Positions 14,836-30,209 are shown, numbered from the stretch's first letter. The stretch: DNA of 64,000 nt from Caprimulgus europaeus (GCA_907165065.1 OU015539.1:16274816-16338815), one strand, 5' to 3'. Made by a program: numbers and translations. Notes: generated by a model not told the origin, from the sequence alone.

Positions 14836-17121
14836 AGGCTGGGGATTTTCACCAGAAAGGCTTAAGTGGTGGCATATAAAAGCACCAGAAGATTTTACAG
14901 AAACACAGGAAAATCCAGTGTTTGCCCTTCTCTTCTTGACTCTCTGGAATTATTTCACATGGGAAAAAAAAATAAATCAAGTCCTACTCTGGATCTGTGA
15001 CAGTTTTGAGGATGCATTTTCCTTTTATTTCACATCAGAAAAATGAAGCCATTCCTAAGGATTTTTACAGTGGAACAGAGAATTGTGTAGGTAAAGGAAG
15101 GAAGGTGGTAAATAAACGTTCAACTTCTGAGTTTGGATGAAGCACCTATATCCTGTATGGCTGTTCTGGCCCAATCTCTTGTTCTCTGGTTTATTGAGAA
15201 TCTCCACCCCACAAAAGCCTTTTCCTCAAGGAGACATTAGCTGACATTAATTCATTTGACTGAGACATTTCTCATTTCTGTGTTTTCAGGTAAAGAAAAT
15301 GGAGCTGGACTCGAAAGATCATGAAGGTGGCCCTTCCTTGGCCCTTTGAAATAGCTACAAAAGGGACACCAGGAAAGAGCCCTAGTCTGAGTTAGCCACA
15401 TTTTTCCTTGCATCCATCCCTTCTGAGACCTAACATGCAAAGAAAAAGCAAAATACTCTGAGATACATTTATTTTTCTTTTGGCAAGAGCTCAGGCAACG
15501 CACAACTCTCATGAACGTGGTCTCTCCAAGCTGCTATTATTAATTCTGCTACTTTTCCTCTGCTCTCCTCTGTTTGTGCAAGGCCCTTGCTAATGGCTAA
15601 TGATGAGATATTCATCAGAAGCATGACTGCTCTTAATTAAACCTTGCCCCACGTTCTCAGAGATACTGCTGGGAACAGAGGAGGTGGAAACCCCCTGTGG
15701 AAGAGGAAATCCAACCTACAAGCACTCAAAGAATAATGCTCAGAGAGTCTAAAATGTGCCAGTGAGGCACAGTGATACATTCAGAGTAGTGTTTCCCTGT
15801 TGAGGAACATTCTCACTCCTTGAAACAAAAAAATTCAAGAGTGGAGCATAATATTTCAGTTCAAAACACTTTGGCACGTGGAAGAGAGATCTGTGATGTA
15901 TTCAGGCATAGCTGTGCATTCATTTACATGCTGGATATGAAGATTCTGGAGTCACCTTGCTTCTTTTCTTATGACAACAGCATTTCTAAAACAAGATGAT
16001 GGTGTCCTTACATGGCAGGATAATCTGTTTGAGCCACAAGCTGATTAGTAAAGTGCTAGACGACAAACTGCACTGAGCAAGGGGCTTTTGACCACAGGAC
16101 CTGGAGCTGGTGTACCCATCTTCATCAAGATCCCTGCTAACATGCTCTCTGTAGCTCCAGCCAGGTGAGAGTTTAAAAATTACTGTGTTAACTAAGAATT
16201 TCCATCTCTTCTCCCATAAAAGAGATTTCCCAGCAAATTATGGGGCCTGGAGCCTGGAACTTGGATAAGGTAATAATTCAGTGGAGAGTTAACAAACTTA
16301 CAGTTCAATACACTGCTGCCCTGGAGGCATGGGAGATTCCAGGCTTCCCAGTGCAAATAAAGAGCACTTTGCTTCTAGCTTTCAAAGTGCTGAAACACAA
16401 CACCTGCAAATCACAACACTGCTGTGTAAAAATGTTATTTCAGGCCATTGATAGAAGTGACTAATCCTTTATCAGTTCAACTTTTGGCACTCTGCACAGC
16501 AAGAGTCACTTCCATTGTCCCCTCCTTGGGGATGCATTTTCCCTGCTGTCTGGTTTAGTTCAGTCCTTGGTGATCAGCAGTACCCTCAAATACTACTGAG
16601 CAATCCTTCAGGAATAAAGTATCACAAGAGCTTTATAAGATATAGAATCTTACTGCATATTAAGCTTTAAAAATCTTTCTAAGATAGTCTAAAGCCATCT
16701 GTGTTTGAGGGATGTACTATAAACAGGTAAGTTCTATTTTTCATACTTTCAACAGTGTATTTATTTACCTACAGAAAAGAGAACGTGTACCTCTGTCACT
16801 TCACTGGGCAAGAACATTCTGCCACTAGACCACCCTGCTTCTAAACCTCATCTGCTTGCACAGAGCCAGCTTGGGGGTCCACATGATATTTTTTAAGATC
16901 TGGTTCAAGATCATCTGGGATGTTTCTGCATTGTGAAAAGACACATCCTGAAATATGGAGCCTTTGAGGTTCACCACAGAACTGACCTGCCTGCCTCAGG
17001 CTGGGGCTTCTCACCAGGGCTGTACACTCTTTCAGTGGGAAGGTAACAGTGGTGCTGGGTTTGGGGAGATATTAAAAAAAACCCACAACAAAATCACAAA
17101 ATGGAGAAGAGGAACCAGTTA

Positions 17122-18281
<1,160 letters not shown>

Positions 18282-20220
18282 TCACAACCAGACAGATTAT
18301 TCTTTTCAGAAGAAACCACCGTGAAGGCTAAGAGTGACCAGCACCTTGTGGATTCGGGTCTTTAATGAGGAATGTCCATGTTCACTCAGGAAGGCAGTAG
18401 GAACTTCACTTACCAGCGCCCTCATAATTTAAGCAGCTGCTCAGTGTCCTAATGCCAAACATTTATACACACTACATGGTTTCTGAGATGCTGGCTCATC
18501 AGCAGGCCAGACCTCAGGCTATCAGGCTGAAAAGTGCAAGCTGAATGATTCTCTTTCCAAGAAGGAGCTGCGAGCAAACCACCGCTATTCTGATTACAAC
18601 CAGCACTGCAGCAGCTCCTTTCTTTAAATCTTCCAATGTGATTAAGAGACCTCAGTGTTCAGGTCCCCACCTGCCCCATTTCAAGGGTTTTTTGGTGCAA
18701 GCAGGCTGTTCATTTCCACACCCAAATACAACAATCTCTGCTTCTCTTCAAACATGCAACTGGAAAACCGTAGCCCAAGTGTGATGCCCGAGGTCAGTGG
18801 CAGACCCAGGAATACACCCTTAGCAGTAGAGCATATTATTCTTTTAAAAGTGGTTAACACAAGCTTTCTACATAATTATATCATCCCATTCACTAGACTG
18901 GGGAAATATGGATTATTTGTTGCAATTCAAGGCCCTGACTGTAAGAAACAGGTCAAGGTGTCAGGGTATCTATAACCACCTGAATGATGTTTATTGCAGG
19001 CATGATGAATATCCTTCAGTTTTGTTTAGGCAGGCAGAGAACAATTTCTATCAACTCTGTCCACCCAGGGAGGTGGGTTTGGCAGTGGTGGTACTGGAGA
19101 AACTCTACCCTGAATCTGCAGTATTTCTCAGTGGATGCTTTGTGCAATGCCAAGGTTTTCACACTCTTTGGGTGAGGTCCTCCCTTCCGATGCTGAGGTT
19201 TTCCTACGCTGTCCTCCCTTTATGTGCTATAAATGTGTTGGGTCCAGGCTCCCAGGGTGGGCAACAGGAATTGGGAATATTTAAAGCACATCAGCTGGCA
19301 GTGTTGGTGTTTATGGGGCTGTGCTTGAGTAGAGATTCTTCCTTTTGATGCTGGCAGAAGAAATAAGGTGAACTTGTGAACTTACTCGCACAGCTTAAAA
19401 TGCTCTGGGCTCAGATGTGAGCTATCCAAGTACCTACACACAAAAAGGAGCTTCAGTTCAAATGCCCCTCACTTTTCTCAGGTAGGTTAGAAAGTAACTC
19501 TGGTAGGATCACACACATGAGCTCAAGGTCTCAGCCAGCATACCAAAACCAGAAGCAGTGCAGATTCTCTCCTCCAAGGAGAAGGCAATGCACAGTCACT
19601 GCAGCCAGGACTCTGACGCTGCACCTTGATCACAGGAGATTGCTGGCTGCTACTTGCAATTTTTTTTTGAAGCAAGCTGAAATACAGTTGTGAGGCTTCT
19701 GCTCTGTTACCCACGTGTGTGGGACATCACTTGCAGAAAGACTCCTTGGAAAATTTCATTTTCTCTTCCCTTGAAGCAGTGAAAAGATGCTCTTGTGTGT
19801 CAAACCACTAAAGCACAGCTTCTGACACCTCCCTGGAGCCTTGCAGAAGTGTCCATGTCTTCTGCAATGACACCAGGGTCCTCAATCTAAGGGCTAGAGT
19901 CAAAAATCCCTGTTCAACTTAAGAAACATCTTATTCCTTGAGTGCCCTGTCTTTAAGAGGTAGCTACTCCTACCTCTCAGGATCAGGATCTAGCTCTCAG
20001 CAGGTAAGAAGCGATGATTAGATCATAACTTCACACTGCTAAAGCCAGTGATGACCTTGTCATTAAGATAAATTCTTGCAGGGTGAACCTTTGAATAGCA
20101 GCTGAGTGTTTTTGTTTCTTAATGATCTGCAGTTCACTTTTAAAAGTATTGACTTAATTAATCATTCGTTATGTTACAAGCAGATGTCCTTAAGATAATA
20201 TAAAGAGATTAAAAAGAATT

Positions 20221-20540
20221 GGGGCCTACAAGAAAGCTGGGGAGGGACTTTTTATAAGGGCAGTTAATGACAGAACAAGGGGTGATGGCTTTAAACTGGA
20301 AGAGGGGAGGTTTAGATTAGATCTGAGGAAGAAATTCTTTGCTGTGAGGGTGGTGAGACCCTGGCCCAGGTTGCCCAGAGAAGCTGTGGCTGCTCCTCCC
20401 TGGAAGTGTTCTCGACCAGGTTGGATGAGGCTTTGAGCAACCTGGTCTAGTGGAAGGTGTCCCTGCTGCTGGCAGGGGGTTGGGACTGGATGAGCTTGAA
20501 GGTCCCTTCCAACCCAAACCAGTCTGTGAGTGTATGACTC
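20221..20540 (+). mobile_element. CR1 LINE fragment (older copy)
   Basis: This is a truncated CR1 3' end in sense orientation: GGAGGGACTTTTTATAAGGG at the start, GGTTGGATGAGGCTTTGAGC in the middle and GATGAGCTTGAAGGTCCCTT near the end. The terminal octamer repeats have decayed to AGTCTGTGAGTGTATGACTC. It is the same subfamily as the copies at 47069-47480 and 55530-55897 but in opposite orientation. Confidence 0.92.
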
Positions 20541-23499
20541 TAATTATTGTTTTTGACAATTGCCAGAAAATCTGGCTTTCCTAGTTCCCCCAGTCCACAG
20601 CAGAACATCACCTGCAAGCTTCTCTATCAGTCAGCGTGGGAGCCATTTGTAGAGAGCACAGTTTGCCATCTTCTGTGCATGGAGAAGTGGCTTTTCCTTC
20701 CACCCTGCACCTGGCCAGCCTCAGACACGGGCAGGAGTTCTCAGGTAGAAGCAAAACCTGCACAGAGGTGTCTGGTGATGTGGCACCACAGCTCAGGGCT
20801 TCGGGAAGGGAGAAGCAGCGGCTCTGGGCTGTGCCTGGCACGGCTGGACCACCTGGGCCCTCTCAGTCTAGCAGAGAGTGACAAATCTGTTGCTTTTCAG
20901 CCCACACAGACATCAAATAATGTCACATGGGGAATGCTGCAAATCACATTGATTTTTTAAAGGCCCAGATGAATGTAATTGCTGCTTTAGACCCATCCTT
21001 TGGTGAGGATTCCAGACCAGGGCAGACTTTTTCCCTCTCTCCATGAAATCCCCTCGTGACTCTCACCCAGATGCACCAGGGCAAAGCCAAGCAGAACAGG
21101 GCCAGGTATTCTTTTTCTGATCTTAGTAAATTTAATCCCTTTACAATCAGGGCAATAATTCAGTGTTACAGGTGTATGTATTTACCATAATAGCTAATTT
21201 TATTTGCACTCTTGCTTTATTTTTTTTAAAAAAGTGAAAATAATGCTGTTTATCTGAGGATTTATAATAACCTGTGCTTGAGGTAAAAATAAATACTTTC
21301 ATTTAAATAGGCTTAAAAAAACCTAACTGAATTAATTTAGGTGGGAGAGCAAGAAGAACTGGAGGTTGGTGATGAAAGGTTTCTCTTTGGGTTTTTTTTT
21401 TTCCTTTTTTTAGGCTTGTGAATCATGATTTCAACTTTCAGGACCTCTTTCTCTGTCTGCCTAGTCTGCAATTAAATCTTTTCCTCAGCTGTACAGTAGC
21501 CTGAATATTTATTTGAAAAATTAAGTGAAATAATGTATATGTTCTGAATACAACTTTCAGGTCAGTAACCTATACATGACAAAGAATGAAGATTTCACAT
21601 AAAATAGTAGTGTTACATGAAATAAAGAAGAAATTAAAGATGTGAGCAAAACAGCCATAGAGTAAAACACTTACAACCCTTCCTTCTCTGCCAGTATCAA
21701 TATTGCCATGCAAAATGAATGCAAAGAGGCTGTGAAATATCACCAGATGAAAGCAGTTGAGTTTTAGAGGTGGCAGGGTTATTCACAGACTAAATTTAGC
21801 CAAAGGGGGTTAACCTCAATAGGTCAATCCATGGCCAGTATAGAGAAAATTAGAAAGAGACTCATTAAAAACCTATTTTTTTGAGCAGCAACTTCATTTT
21901 AGGCAATCTGAACAGACTTCTGGAAGAGCCTTTCTCTCTCTGCACTGACTACACTGGGAGTCTAGGGGAGATTTGTTCTTGTAAAACTCAGTTTGTACTT
22001 TGGAAAAAAGCCTCAGATGCTATTTCCATTGGGGTAAAAAACTGTTCCCTGAGTCAATTATCAGGGAGTCTGACCTTCATCAAGAAATACCTGAAAATGT
22101 TCAAGTGCTTATGTCTGCAAAAAAAAAAGGAATTTTCAAATTCCAAATGTAGAATAAAGTCATGAAATAACACCTGCTTAATTGTGCATGTGAGCCTGGG
22201 ACAACAGCCCTCCACCAAGTGAAAACTTCCAGGCACATACCTTGAGGAGGGTCAGAATATTAACATCAGTGATCAATGACATTTCATTTTATTTCCTATT
22301 CCAGTTCTGATCAAAGCACAGAGAAAGTAATCTGATTTTGCTCCATGGAGACACAGAGGGGATCAGCTGTCCAGCCTGACATAAAGCATTTATTTCTGGA
22401 AGTGCTGGTGGGACATGAAAGGGGGGGTATTTCAGAGATTACACTTAGAGATTCCCCCTCTCCATTTCTCCTACCTTTATCCATGAAAGGTTTAAAAAAC
22501 ATAGCTGCAGTAAACAACACTCCAGTCTTGCTTTGGTTTCAAAAGGTGCCACATCAACTGGCAACTGTGGAGAGCACGAAAAAGCCATGGGCAGAGTGCT
22601 GCCACCATTCCAGGTGAGCCAAGGAAAAAACTGTGTTATTCACCAAACTGCTGAAGGCCCTCAGGTCCTACTGAAGTCAGACAAATCCAGAAGTGAACAT
22701 TGCCCATAAGACAGAATTAGAGAACACAAAGCAAATCAAAACAAAGTGTTGGGTTTTTTTCCTGGTGACATGCTTAAATATCAGTTCATATCATCTCAAG
22801 TTATATTCTAAGAGCAATGATAGGATTATGATGGTAGGACTTTCCCAGCTGGGAACCTGTAGGTATGCTGACCCTGAGAAACATGTATCAAAGTATCATT
22901 TCCTTGTTTAATATGTGAATTATTCTCCTTAGTTTGATTAAGTTATCATCGGTATCAAAAAAATGTTATTTACTTGGGTTTCTTGAAATACAATTGAGTC
23001 TCCACAAAGTGCAAGGTCACTTCTAAAAGCCATCAATCTTCCTTACACCCAAACCACTAGACAGGCACGTGCTTTTCTCACAGCCCTCCTGTTTCACTGT
23101 CAAGACTGCTGCTTTTAATCAAGCCACAGAACTACTCTCACATCAACAGGTTACAAGGTCAGAAGCAGCCTCTTAGCTTGCTGCGAAGAAGAAGGAGGAG
23201 GGATTATGAGCCAGGAAAGCTCTTGTTCACAGGTGCTTACTTATCAATATCAGCATTTTTGTTTCCACTTGAGAGAAAAGCCAAGATGCCAAGAAGGAAG
23301 AAATGAAAGCTTTCTTCTCAAGAAGGTATTATGAGGGATTGTCTGTAGCACTTGGTTAGCAAACTATGGCTGTTAGATGGAGGTGGGGTTTTTTGCTGAT
23401 CACTTGCAGGTATCTTTTTAACATGGAAGTTGCTGGACTGAACATCTTCTTCCAAACAATTGTTAGCCACTGTAGAAAAAGTTCCTGCCTTGATGTGTG

Positions 23500-23518
23500 T
23501 ATATATATATATATATAT
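23500..23518. repeat. (AT)n microsatellite
   Basis: About nine AT units preceded by a short GT run, roughly 220 bp downstream in gene sense of the 32-bp exon. Confidence 0.9.
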
Positions 23519-23711
23519 GATATTATATGAGAAGCAAAGGGTAAACAAAAACCCCATTAGATGCCTTTCTGTCCCCTGCCCCTTTCTCCACCTGTGTGAA
23601 AGCTGCTTTCTAACTCCAGTCTCTCTCTTCAGAGATCACTAAAGTATCAGCTCCTGTAACAGAACCCATAATTCAATCATGCAAAAAGTGAATTTCAAAA
23701 GTGTTACTTAC

Positions 23712-23743
23712 ATATACCATATGTGTTTCTGAATATGTTCTAG
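23712..23743 (-). CDS. BRSK2: BRSK2 exon: 32-bp exon closing the kinase domain
   Basis: This 32-bp exon has acceptor TTCCTTTACAG and donor TATAT followed by GTAAGT. It encodes LEHIQKHIWY and the first two bases of an isoleucine codon, matching the last helix of the kinase domain where the sequence must bridge ...KRLT and GGKNEPEP. A branch-site-like CACTAAT lies roughly 27 nt upstream of the exon. Skipping the exon would change the frame. It is invisible as an ORF and was located by searching for the missing codons. Confidence 0.93.
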
Positions 23744-26700
23744 CTGTAAAGGAAAAGAAAACAAGGAATTAGTGCTGTAAAATAGAAAAGGTCACGCCAC
23801 AAGACATCTTTATTCAAGGCTTATTCAAGGATTCTACGAAAGGTGGAGTATTCCTGACACACTGCCATCTTCCCTGAGCAGCTTCACTCAAGGAGATCAC
23901 ACATTGCTGGTGTTCCTCTAACAGCCTGGAGATACAGCCCACTTCCTCATGGTTCTGTGCAAGCCGAGGTACCAACACAGAACATAAGAAGAGCCTATTT
24001 TGTAGAGTTTCCATGCGACAGGGTTTTAGCATGGTGACTTCTCAGGTCCATAGCAGCGTGAGGATCTGCTAAGGAGTGTGCTGTACCTCCTGTGCTTGGT
24101 AAAACCACCCTGTGAGATGTGCATCTACTTGTTATTTCATACACACCACATGGAAAGTTAGAGACATTAATGATTTTGGACAAGATGCAGATGATACAGC
24201 TAAGTGATGTCCAAGCCTTTTTCATGCTTGCTTCTCCTGCTGCATTTTCTGCCTCCATGGGTCATTGTTCTTTTGTGCCTGTGACATGCGGAAATGCCAC
24301 GCTGAAGCCGACAACAGCACTTCATTTTCTGAGTCAGAGAAGGGGAAGAAAGGCAGGTCACCAGTTCACATCTTAGCCACAGAACCTCTGGGCTCCTTCA
24401 GAGAAGATGTCAAAGAGAAATCCCATCTGCCCATCCCTGCTGATCCATCTCCTTCAAGCTAACGAGCCCACAGCATCTGTCTGAAGGAGAAGCCCTGTAG
24501 CACCTTGCCATGCAATGGATGGTGTATGAGAGCTCTCCTGGCTGCTGCTTCCCTACACATCTGCCACTCAATCCCCATCCAAACCACTGCTGGGAAGGAC
24601 ACTGGGATATCCTAGATAGGAAACAGATCCCACAAAACCAGTTTCTATTCTGATGCAAACATCATTGCTTTGAAATGTTATTACAAGTGTGCTTGCTGCT
24701 GCCAACAACTTCACTGCTTTTTTAAAGGCAATTAATTAATGCTTTGCTGCTTTTCATCTGCATTAAAGTGACAGGAGGGTTATGGGAGGGCGATGGGTTT
24801 TGACAAGGAGAAGTCTGGATGCTTTTTACTCTGCAGTGCAGGGGAGGGAGACACACAGTGGGAGCTCATCTCACTCCTCCTGCCTCCATTTAAACACAAT
24901 GCTTAAACGCGTTCAAGTGACGAAGGCATTTAACAACACTTCCCAGAGGGCTCTTCTTGCTGTTTGCACATGAGTTTGCCAAATTTAAAGCCATTTGATG
25001 GAAGTTGTAAAAATGCTGCTTCCTAATCTCTCCTAGCCACCGCAGGCATTGTCTCATGACGCCATCCCTGAAACAACAACTCATGCTCAGGTCCACCGCA
25101 CATGCACAGTCAGAGGAGAGACTGCTGCAAGCTGAAATGCTGTCATGGAAGGAGAGAGGGAATTCTTTCATGGCTTTACCTAAAAAATACTTCCAATACA
25201 TATCATGCTTGTATACTGAAGTAGTATCTAGGAGCCCCACTCACAGATGAGAGACCTATCATGATACAGAGCTGTAGAGGCTCATTAGAGAAAGAGATCT
25301 CCTCCCCCAAGGAGCTTCCGTCTGAATTCGAAGGCAGGGAACAACAGATGGAGACAGACAGGCAGATGGAAAACAAGGCAGCGCTGTCTACATCCTCAGC
25401 ACTGATCTCAGCAGAGCAGTTGCCAAGCTAAAAAGTTCTGACCTGAAGAAAAACTTTCTCAAAGCCTGTGGATATGGATGAAGGCTTCTGGGCTTGAACT
25501 CATGTCAAACTTCAAACTTCCCTGTCCAGAAGGGGAACAGTCTCAAACCCATCTGTGCACTAAATCAACCCACACCTCAGATGAACCTTCTTCATTCAGA
25601 AAATCCTCTCCTCTGAGCTCTAAACCTACTGAACAATGGCAAGATGGAGGCTTTTCCTGACCAAAGGATTCAAGCTGGCAGTGCAAACCATCACCCAGGG
25701 CAGCAGTGGCAGCTGTAGCATAGCAGCCTCCAGGGACCTTGACAAGGGCAAGGTATTGCTGGGCTACAGCCATGGAGCACGAAGAAGCCCTGGGCAGCCC
25801 AAAGCTTGCAGCCTAAATACATCAACTGGCCAATTACCTCCATTCTACAGGTGGTGAAGTGAGATGATTTAAATGATGTAATAGGCACCTCACCATAAGA
25901 CCTTCTAGAAAAATGAGGAAGGAACCAGATGAGTTTTCTCTTGTTGATTGTTTTATCATTCTTTAGATGCTGTGCTCTATCACTAGTGTACATGAGACCC
26001 AAGAAAAAAACAAAATTGGAGAGGAGGTTTGGAAAATATGTGTAATTGAAGTTGGATAATATTCAGGGACAGGTATTTCAGACTATGTGGATACCCAACA
26101 TGGAAGATGAGTAATTCTGGAATAAAATGTCAACACTGGGACAATAACAACTTTATCAGAATAGCTGATTCTGCAATATCTACTCCAATCCACCTTGCTC
26201 TGCAGACCAAGTTTCAATAATGCTCATCCATCTTTAAAAGGAAAATGGACCAAAAGCTCCTTGCTCTCCTCACTTTGCCTTTGTGTTTCTGTAGAAGAAA
26301 GTATCAGCTGAGAATGCAAATGGATTCCACCACAGGAGCTGTAATTCTGGTTAGAATTAGAGATGCTGAATCATTTGAAACCTCCAAAGAACAAAGCATT
26401 CACTTTCTGAAGAGCACATCACTAAAAGAAACCTCGTCCTGCAGGACTGCAGGCACCAAGAGCACTCATTCCCATCCACAAACCTTCTCCAACTTAAAAC
26501 TTAGTTCACTTTTCCCACCTGACACTACTCCTAGTAGAAAGCTGTCCCAGAACCCCACTAATATGGCTAAAATGCTAATTTCTAGCCTACTTTCAGGTAA
26601 GGCCATGTGACATACATTTGGTTTTATGACAGTATCTTCCTTTAAATAATCCTTCTCTCCCTAGTAATTACCTCTAATGAATATGCAGACAACCAGTGCA

Positions 26701-26861
26701 ACCTTTCTTAGACATCATCTGTGTAGACCAAGTGGAGCTCTTTATTCAGACAGGCTCTCTCTCAAACACTGACCATTCAGTACTCACTGGTTGATTTCAT
26801 CTGTCACAAATATGGGTGGTCAGAAATATCATGACCAGTAGGGTAGGATCAACTTTTGCAG

Positions 26862-26957
26862 TCTACTCAAAGGAAAAACATGGATTCTACTCAAAGGAAA
26901 AACATGGATTCTACTCAAACAACAAACATGGATTCTACTCAAAGAAAAAACATGGAT
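26862..26957. repeat. 24-bp minisatellite, four copies
   Basis: Four head-to-tail 24-bp units start at 26862, 26886, 26910 and 26934, each beginning TCTACTCAAA and ending AACATGGAT. Units 1 and 2 are identical; units 3 and 4 differ at a few A/G/C positions in the middle. Because 24 is a multiple of 3, all copies share a frame, giving repeated YSKEKHGF-like octapeptides in a 60-codon plus-strand ORF. That is a consequence of the period, not evidence of coding. Confidence 0.95.
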
Positions 26958-29600
26958 TCTTTTATTTTAAAGCCTGTTTAGTAACCCAGGCCCAGTAAAG
27001 GAGAGTGGTCAAGGACGTCCCACTAACCACACTTGAGGCTACGTGATATACAGTGAGCGTGAACAATATTCCACTAAGAGATAATAAAGTTTTCTTTCCA
27101 TAAAGAAATCCTATAGAAAGAAAGGTAATGTCTATGTCTTCAGGCAGGAAAGGGCCAGCAACAATCATTCTGGGTCCCCTCCTCTCCATGAATCCTCTCA
27201 GGCTCTAACACTGAGGCCGAGTGATGGCGGTGAAACGTGAACGCGAGTTCTGGGTTTGTTGGTGATTTTAACAGATGGGCTGGGGAAGGTGTGGGTGTGC
27301 TGTGAAATGGCAACTACTGCAGGGAGGGAAATGCACTCAGATGAAAAGGAAAAGAGAGACAAATGAAGGGAAAAAAAAAGGAACAAAGCAGAGAGGGGAA
27401 GGGAAAAATGAAAGACAAAAAAAATTCTAGTGACCTTACATTTCAGTGTATTTTTCTGCTGAATTCACCAGTGAGATATTGAGCAAATGCTCACTAATGG
27501 GAACAGCTCCATCTATGCTCATTGTACCCAAGCCACAATTTTGCTCAGATTTTTGTATAAATACCAAATTGATTCAAGTGAGAGATTTTCTAGGAATAGA
27601 GGTTTCCAAATAAACTCGTATTTACCCCCTTTTCACAGGACACAGCTGAACCAGAGTTCAGATCTCTCCTCCAAATGAACGCTGCATTCCCAGCTCCTGT
27701 GCAGGAAACAAAGAGCTCCCTTCTGCCTGGCAATCTAAGCAAGCACCACACTAACAGCAGAGAAGTGTGACAGCAGCAGGGACAGCAGACCCAGAGACCC
27801 CACAATAATGAAAATCAGACTGCAGCTAATAACAAAGAGCAATCCTTTTTTTTCTCAAGGCTCTCAGCTCTTGCCTATGCTTTATTTCAAATTCTTATTC
27901 ACAATTCACTCGTTAGTGTTTGTCAATAACTCTCAGGGGTTTTTTTCTCCTCCCTAAGGAAATAAGAGCAGAATTTTGATCAAGAAAAGCAGGAGGGAGG
28001 GGTGTCACTCTGGGACCTTGATGTACCTTAACTGCTTTCTCTCTTACACATGTGCATTCTCTGCTGTATTTCACCACTCAAAACATTTAGGGACTATGCT
28101 CTATGGAAAAACTCAGTCAGAACATTTTGAAGAAGAAGATCTAACATCTGATGATCTCCTCCCTGGCATACTCAAACCATCAGCAGCAAGATCTTTGAGA
28201 GAAAAATAAAAACCATCAGAAAAACCTGTTATGTTGATATATTGATAGGATTATGTTGATATATGTTGAAAGGAAACTAAGCTAGAGAGGGACTTGGTGA
28301 CTTTCTTGGTCGTGGAGAACCAGTTGTCTTGTCTCAGGGTATAGCCCTAACCTCTGCAGTGTTCTTTCCATGAAAACACTTGGAAAAATATTCTTTCTTT
28401 CCTTAAAATCTGTTTATAAAAGGCCTTTTAAGTGGCTAATATTTTTTTTGTGGGGTTTTTTTTTTCCAATCACTGCTACTTATGTACTGCAAAAGTGATG
28501 GCTACTGGGTCTGCAAAAGTGGAGATGCTAGTAATAGCATGAAGAACTTTTCACCTACGTCACCAAATAGAGCATGACCTGGTTTCATAATGAATGGAGG
28601 AAAAACCCAGCTGCAGCTGCCAGGTAATACTGTCAAGAGAGTTGGGGAGGGAGTTTCAGTTCACTTTTTAGCAGACAGGTGTCTGCATCCCAAAAGCACC
28701 ATCACAGCTGGCACAGACTGATGCTGTTGTTAGTAATCTCAGCAGAGAGGCCAAGCAGTGATCTGAGAGTTTATTTATAAATATTTTAGCAGACTGAAGA
28801 ACCAGGAGGAGTTTTAAATTTACATTTCTTTATACATACTCCCACTCAGAATCTGTGAGCTTAGTAAATCTGTATAAAATCATCACGGCAGCCTGACAAT
28901 AGGATTTACAAGGGCAATGTACCCATAAAGGCAGAAGCCTCTGCTGACAAGCAGGCAATCTTGCTTTCTAAAATGATTTTAATTGCTAATTTATTTATTA
29001 TTTTAATTCCCCAACACATGAACACAGCGTTAATGAAGGAGACAATCACTACCCAGCGCTCACTCTTGCAGGGTCTCTGTTGAGGTGTATCCTAGATGCA
29101 AAGACTCAGCGCTGAATGCCAGGAGCCTCATCCTGCTCAGGACCACAGGGCACAAGGTGAAAGAGCAGACTGGAAAACACTTGCTCTGAGGCTGCTAGAG
29201 GATGCTGCAGAGCAAATGCAGGATGGAATGCAATGCAGGTTGTGTGGCATGAAGTGAGAAGCCACCACTTTTGTCAGAAAGGTAAGAAAAGCATACTCTG
29301 CTTAATAGCAAAGCTTCAATGAACAGTCCTAAGAGTTCTGACGTTCAAACAATTATATCCCAACCCTGACAAACTGCTGCATCAGCCAGGAGAGCCAGAG
29401 AACTGAGGTGGACTCCAAAATGTGCTAAGGGGTCAGTAGCACCATGATGATTATGAGGGATTTCTTCTAAATGCCCACTGTTATGTATGAAAGAGAATAA
29501 TGAGGCTGGAGAAGAGACACAAAGGTCATCTGCCCTCATGACTCAACAGAGAAGGTTGAGTTAACTTCTTCCCAAAGGCTCCACCAAATCCACTCATTCT

Positions 29601-30209
29601 TTGCTCAGGAGGACAAATGGCATCCTGGGGTGCATTAGAAGGGGTGTGGTTAGTAGGTCAAGAGAGGTTCTTCTTCCCCTCTACCCTGCCCTGGTGAGGC
29701 CACATCTGGAATATTGTGTCCAGTTCTGGGCCCCACAGTTCAAGAAGGATAGGGAGCTGCTTGAGAGAGTCCAGCACAGAGCCACCAAGATGATGAAGGG
29801 AGTGGAGCATCTCCCTGATGAGGAAAGGCTGAGGGAGCTGGGGCTCTTTAGCTTCGAGAAGAGGAGGCTGAGGGGGGACCTCATTAATGTTTATCAATAT
29901 TTGAAGGGTGAGTGTCAGGAGGATGGGGCCAGGCTCTTCACAGTGGTGTCCAATGGTAGGACAAGGGGCAATGGGTGTGAGCTGGAACACGGGAGGTTCT
30001 GCTTAAATTTGAGGAGGAACTTCTTTATTGTGAGGGTGCCAGAGCCCTGGGACAGGCTGCCCAGGGAGGGTGTGGAGTCTCCTTCTCTGGAGACATTCAA
30101 GACCCTCCTGGACACCTTCCTGTGTGAACTCATCTGGGTGTTCCTGCTCCAGCAGGGGGTTGGACTGGATGAGCTTTCGAGGTCCCTTCCAATCCCTGAC
30201 ACTCTGTGA
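29601..30209 (+). pseudogene. CR1 ORF2 C-terminal fragment (open frame)
   Basis: This frame of about 202 codons is entirely within or at the edge of the CR1 copy. It reads [20 protein letters not shown], then [20 protein letters not shown] and [20 protein letters not shown], the region C-terminal to the reverse transcriptase of CR1 ORF2. It has no stop up to the natural end of ORF2, which signals a young insertion. It lacks the enzyme core and its own promoter, so it should not be treated as a host gene. Confidence 0.85.

Noticed and set aside
18908..19348. Plus-strand open frame of 146 codons
   Set aside because: No family resemblance and antisense inside a BRSK2 intron; overlapping frames are equally open.
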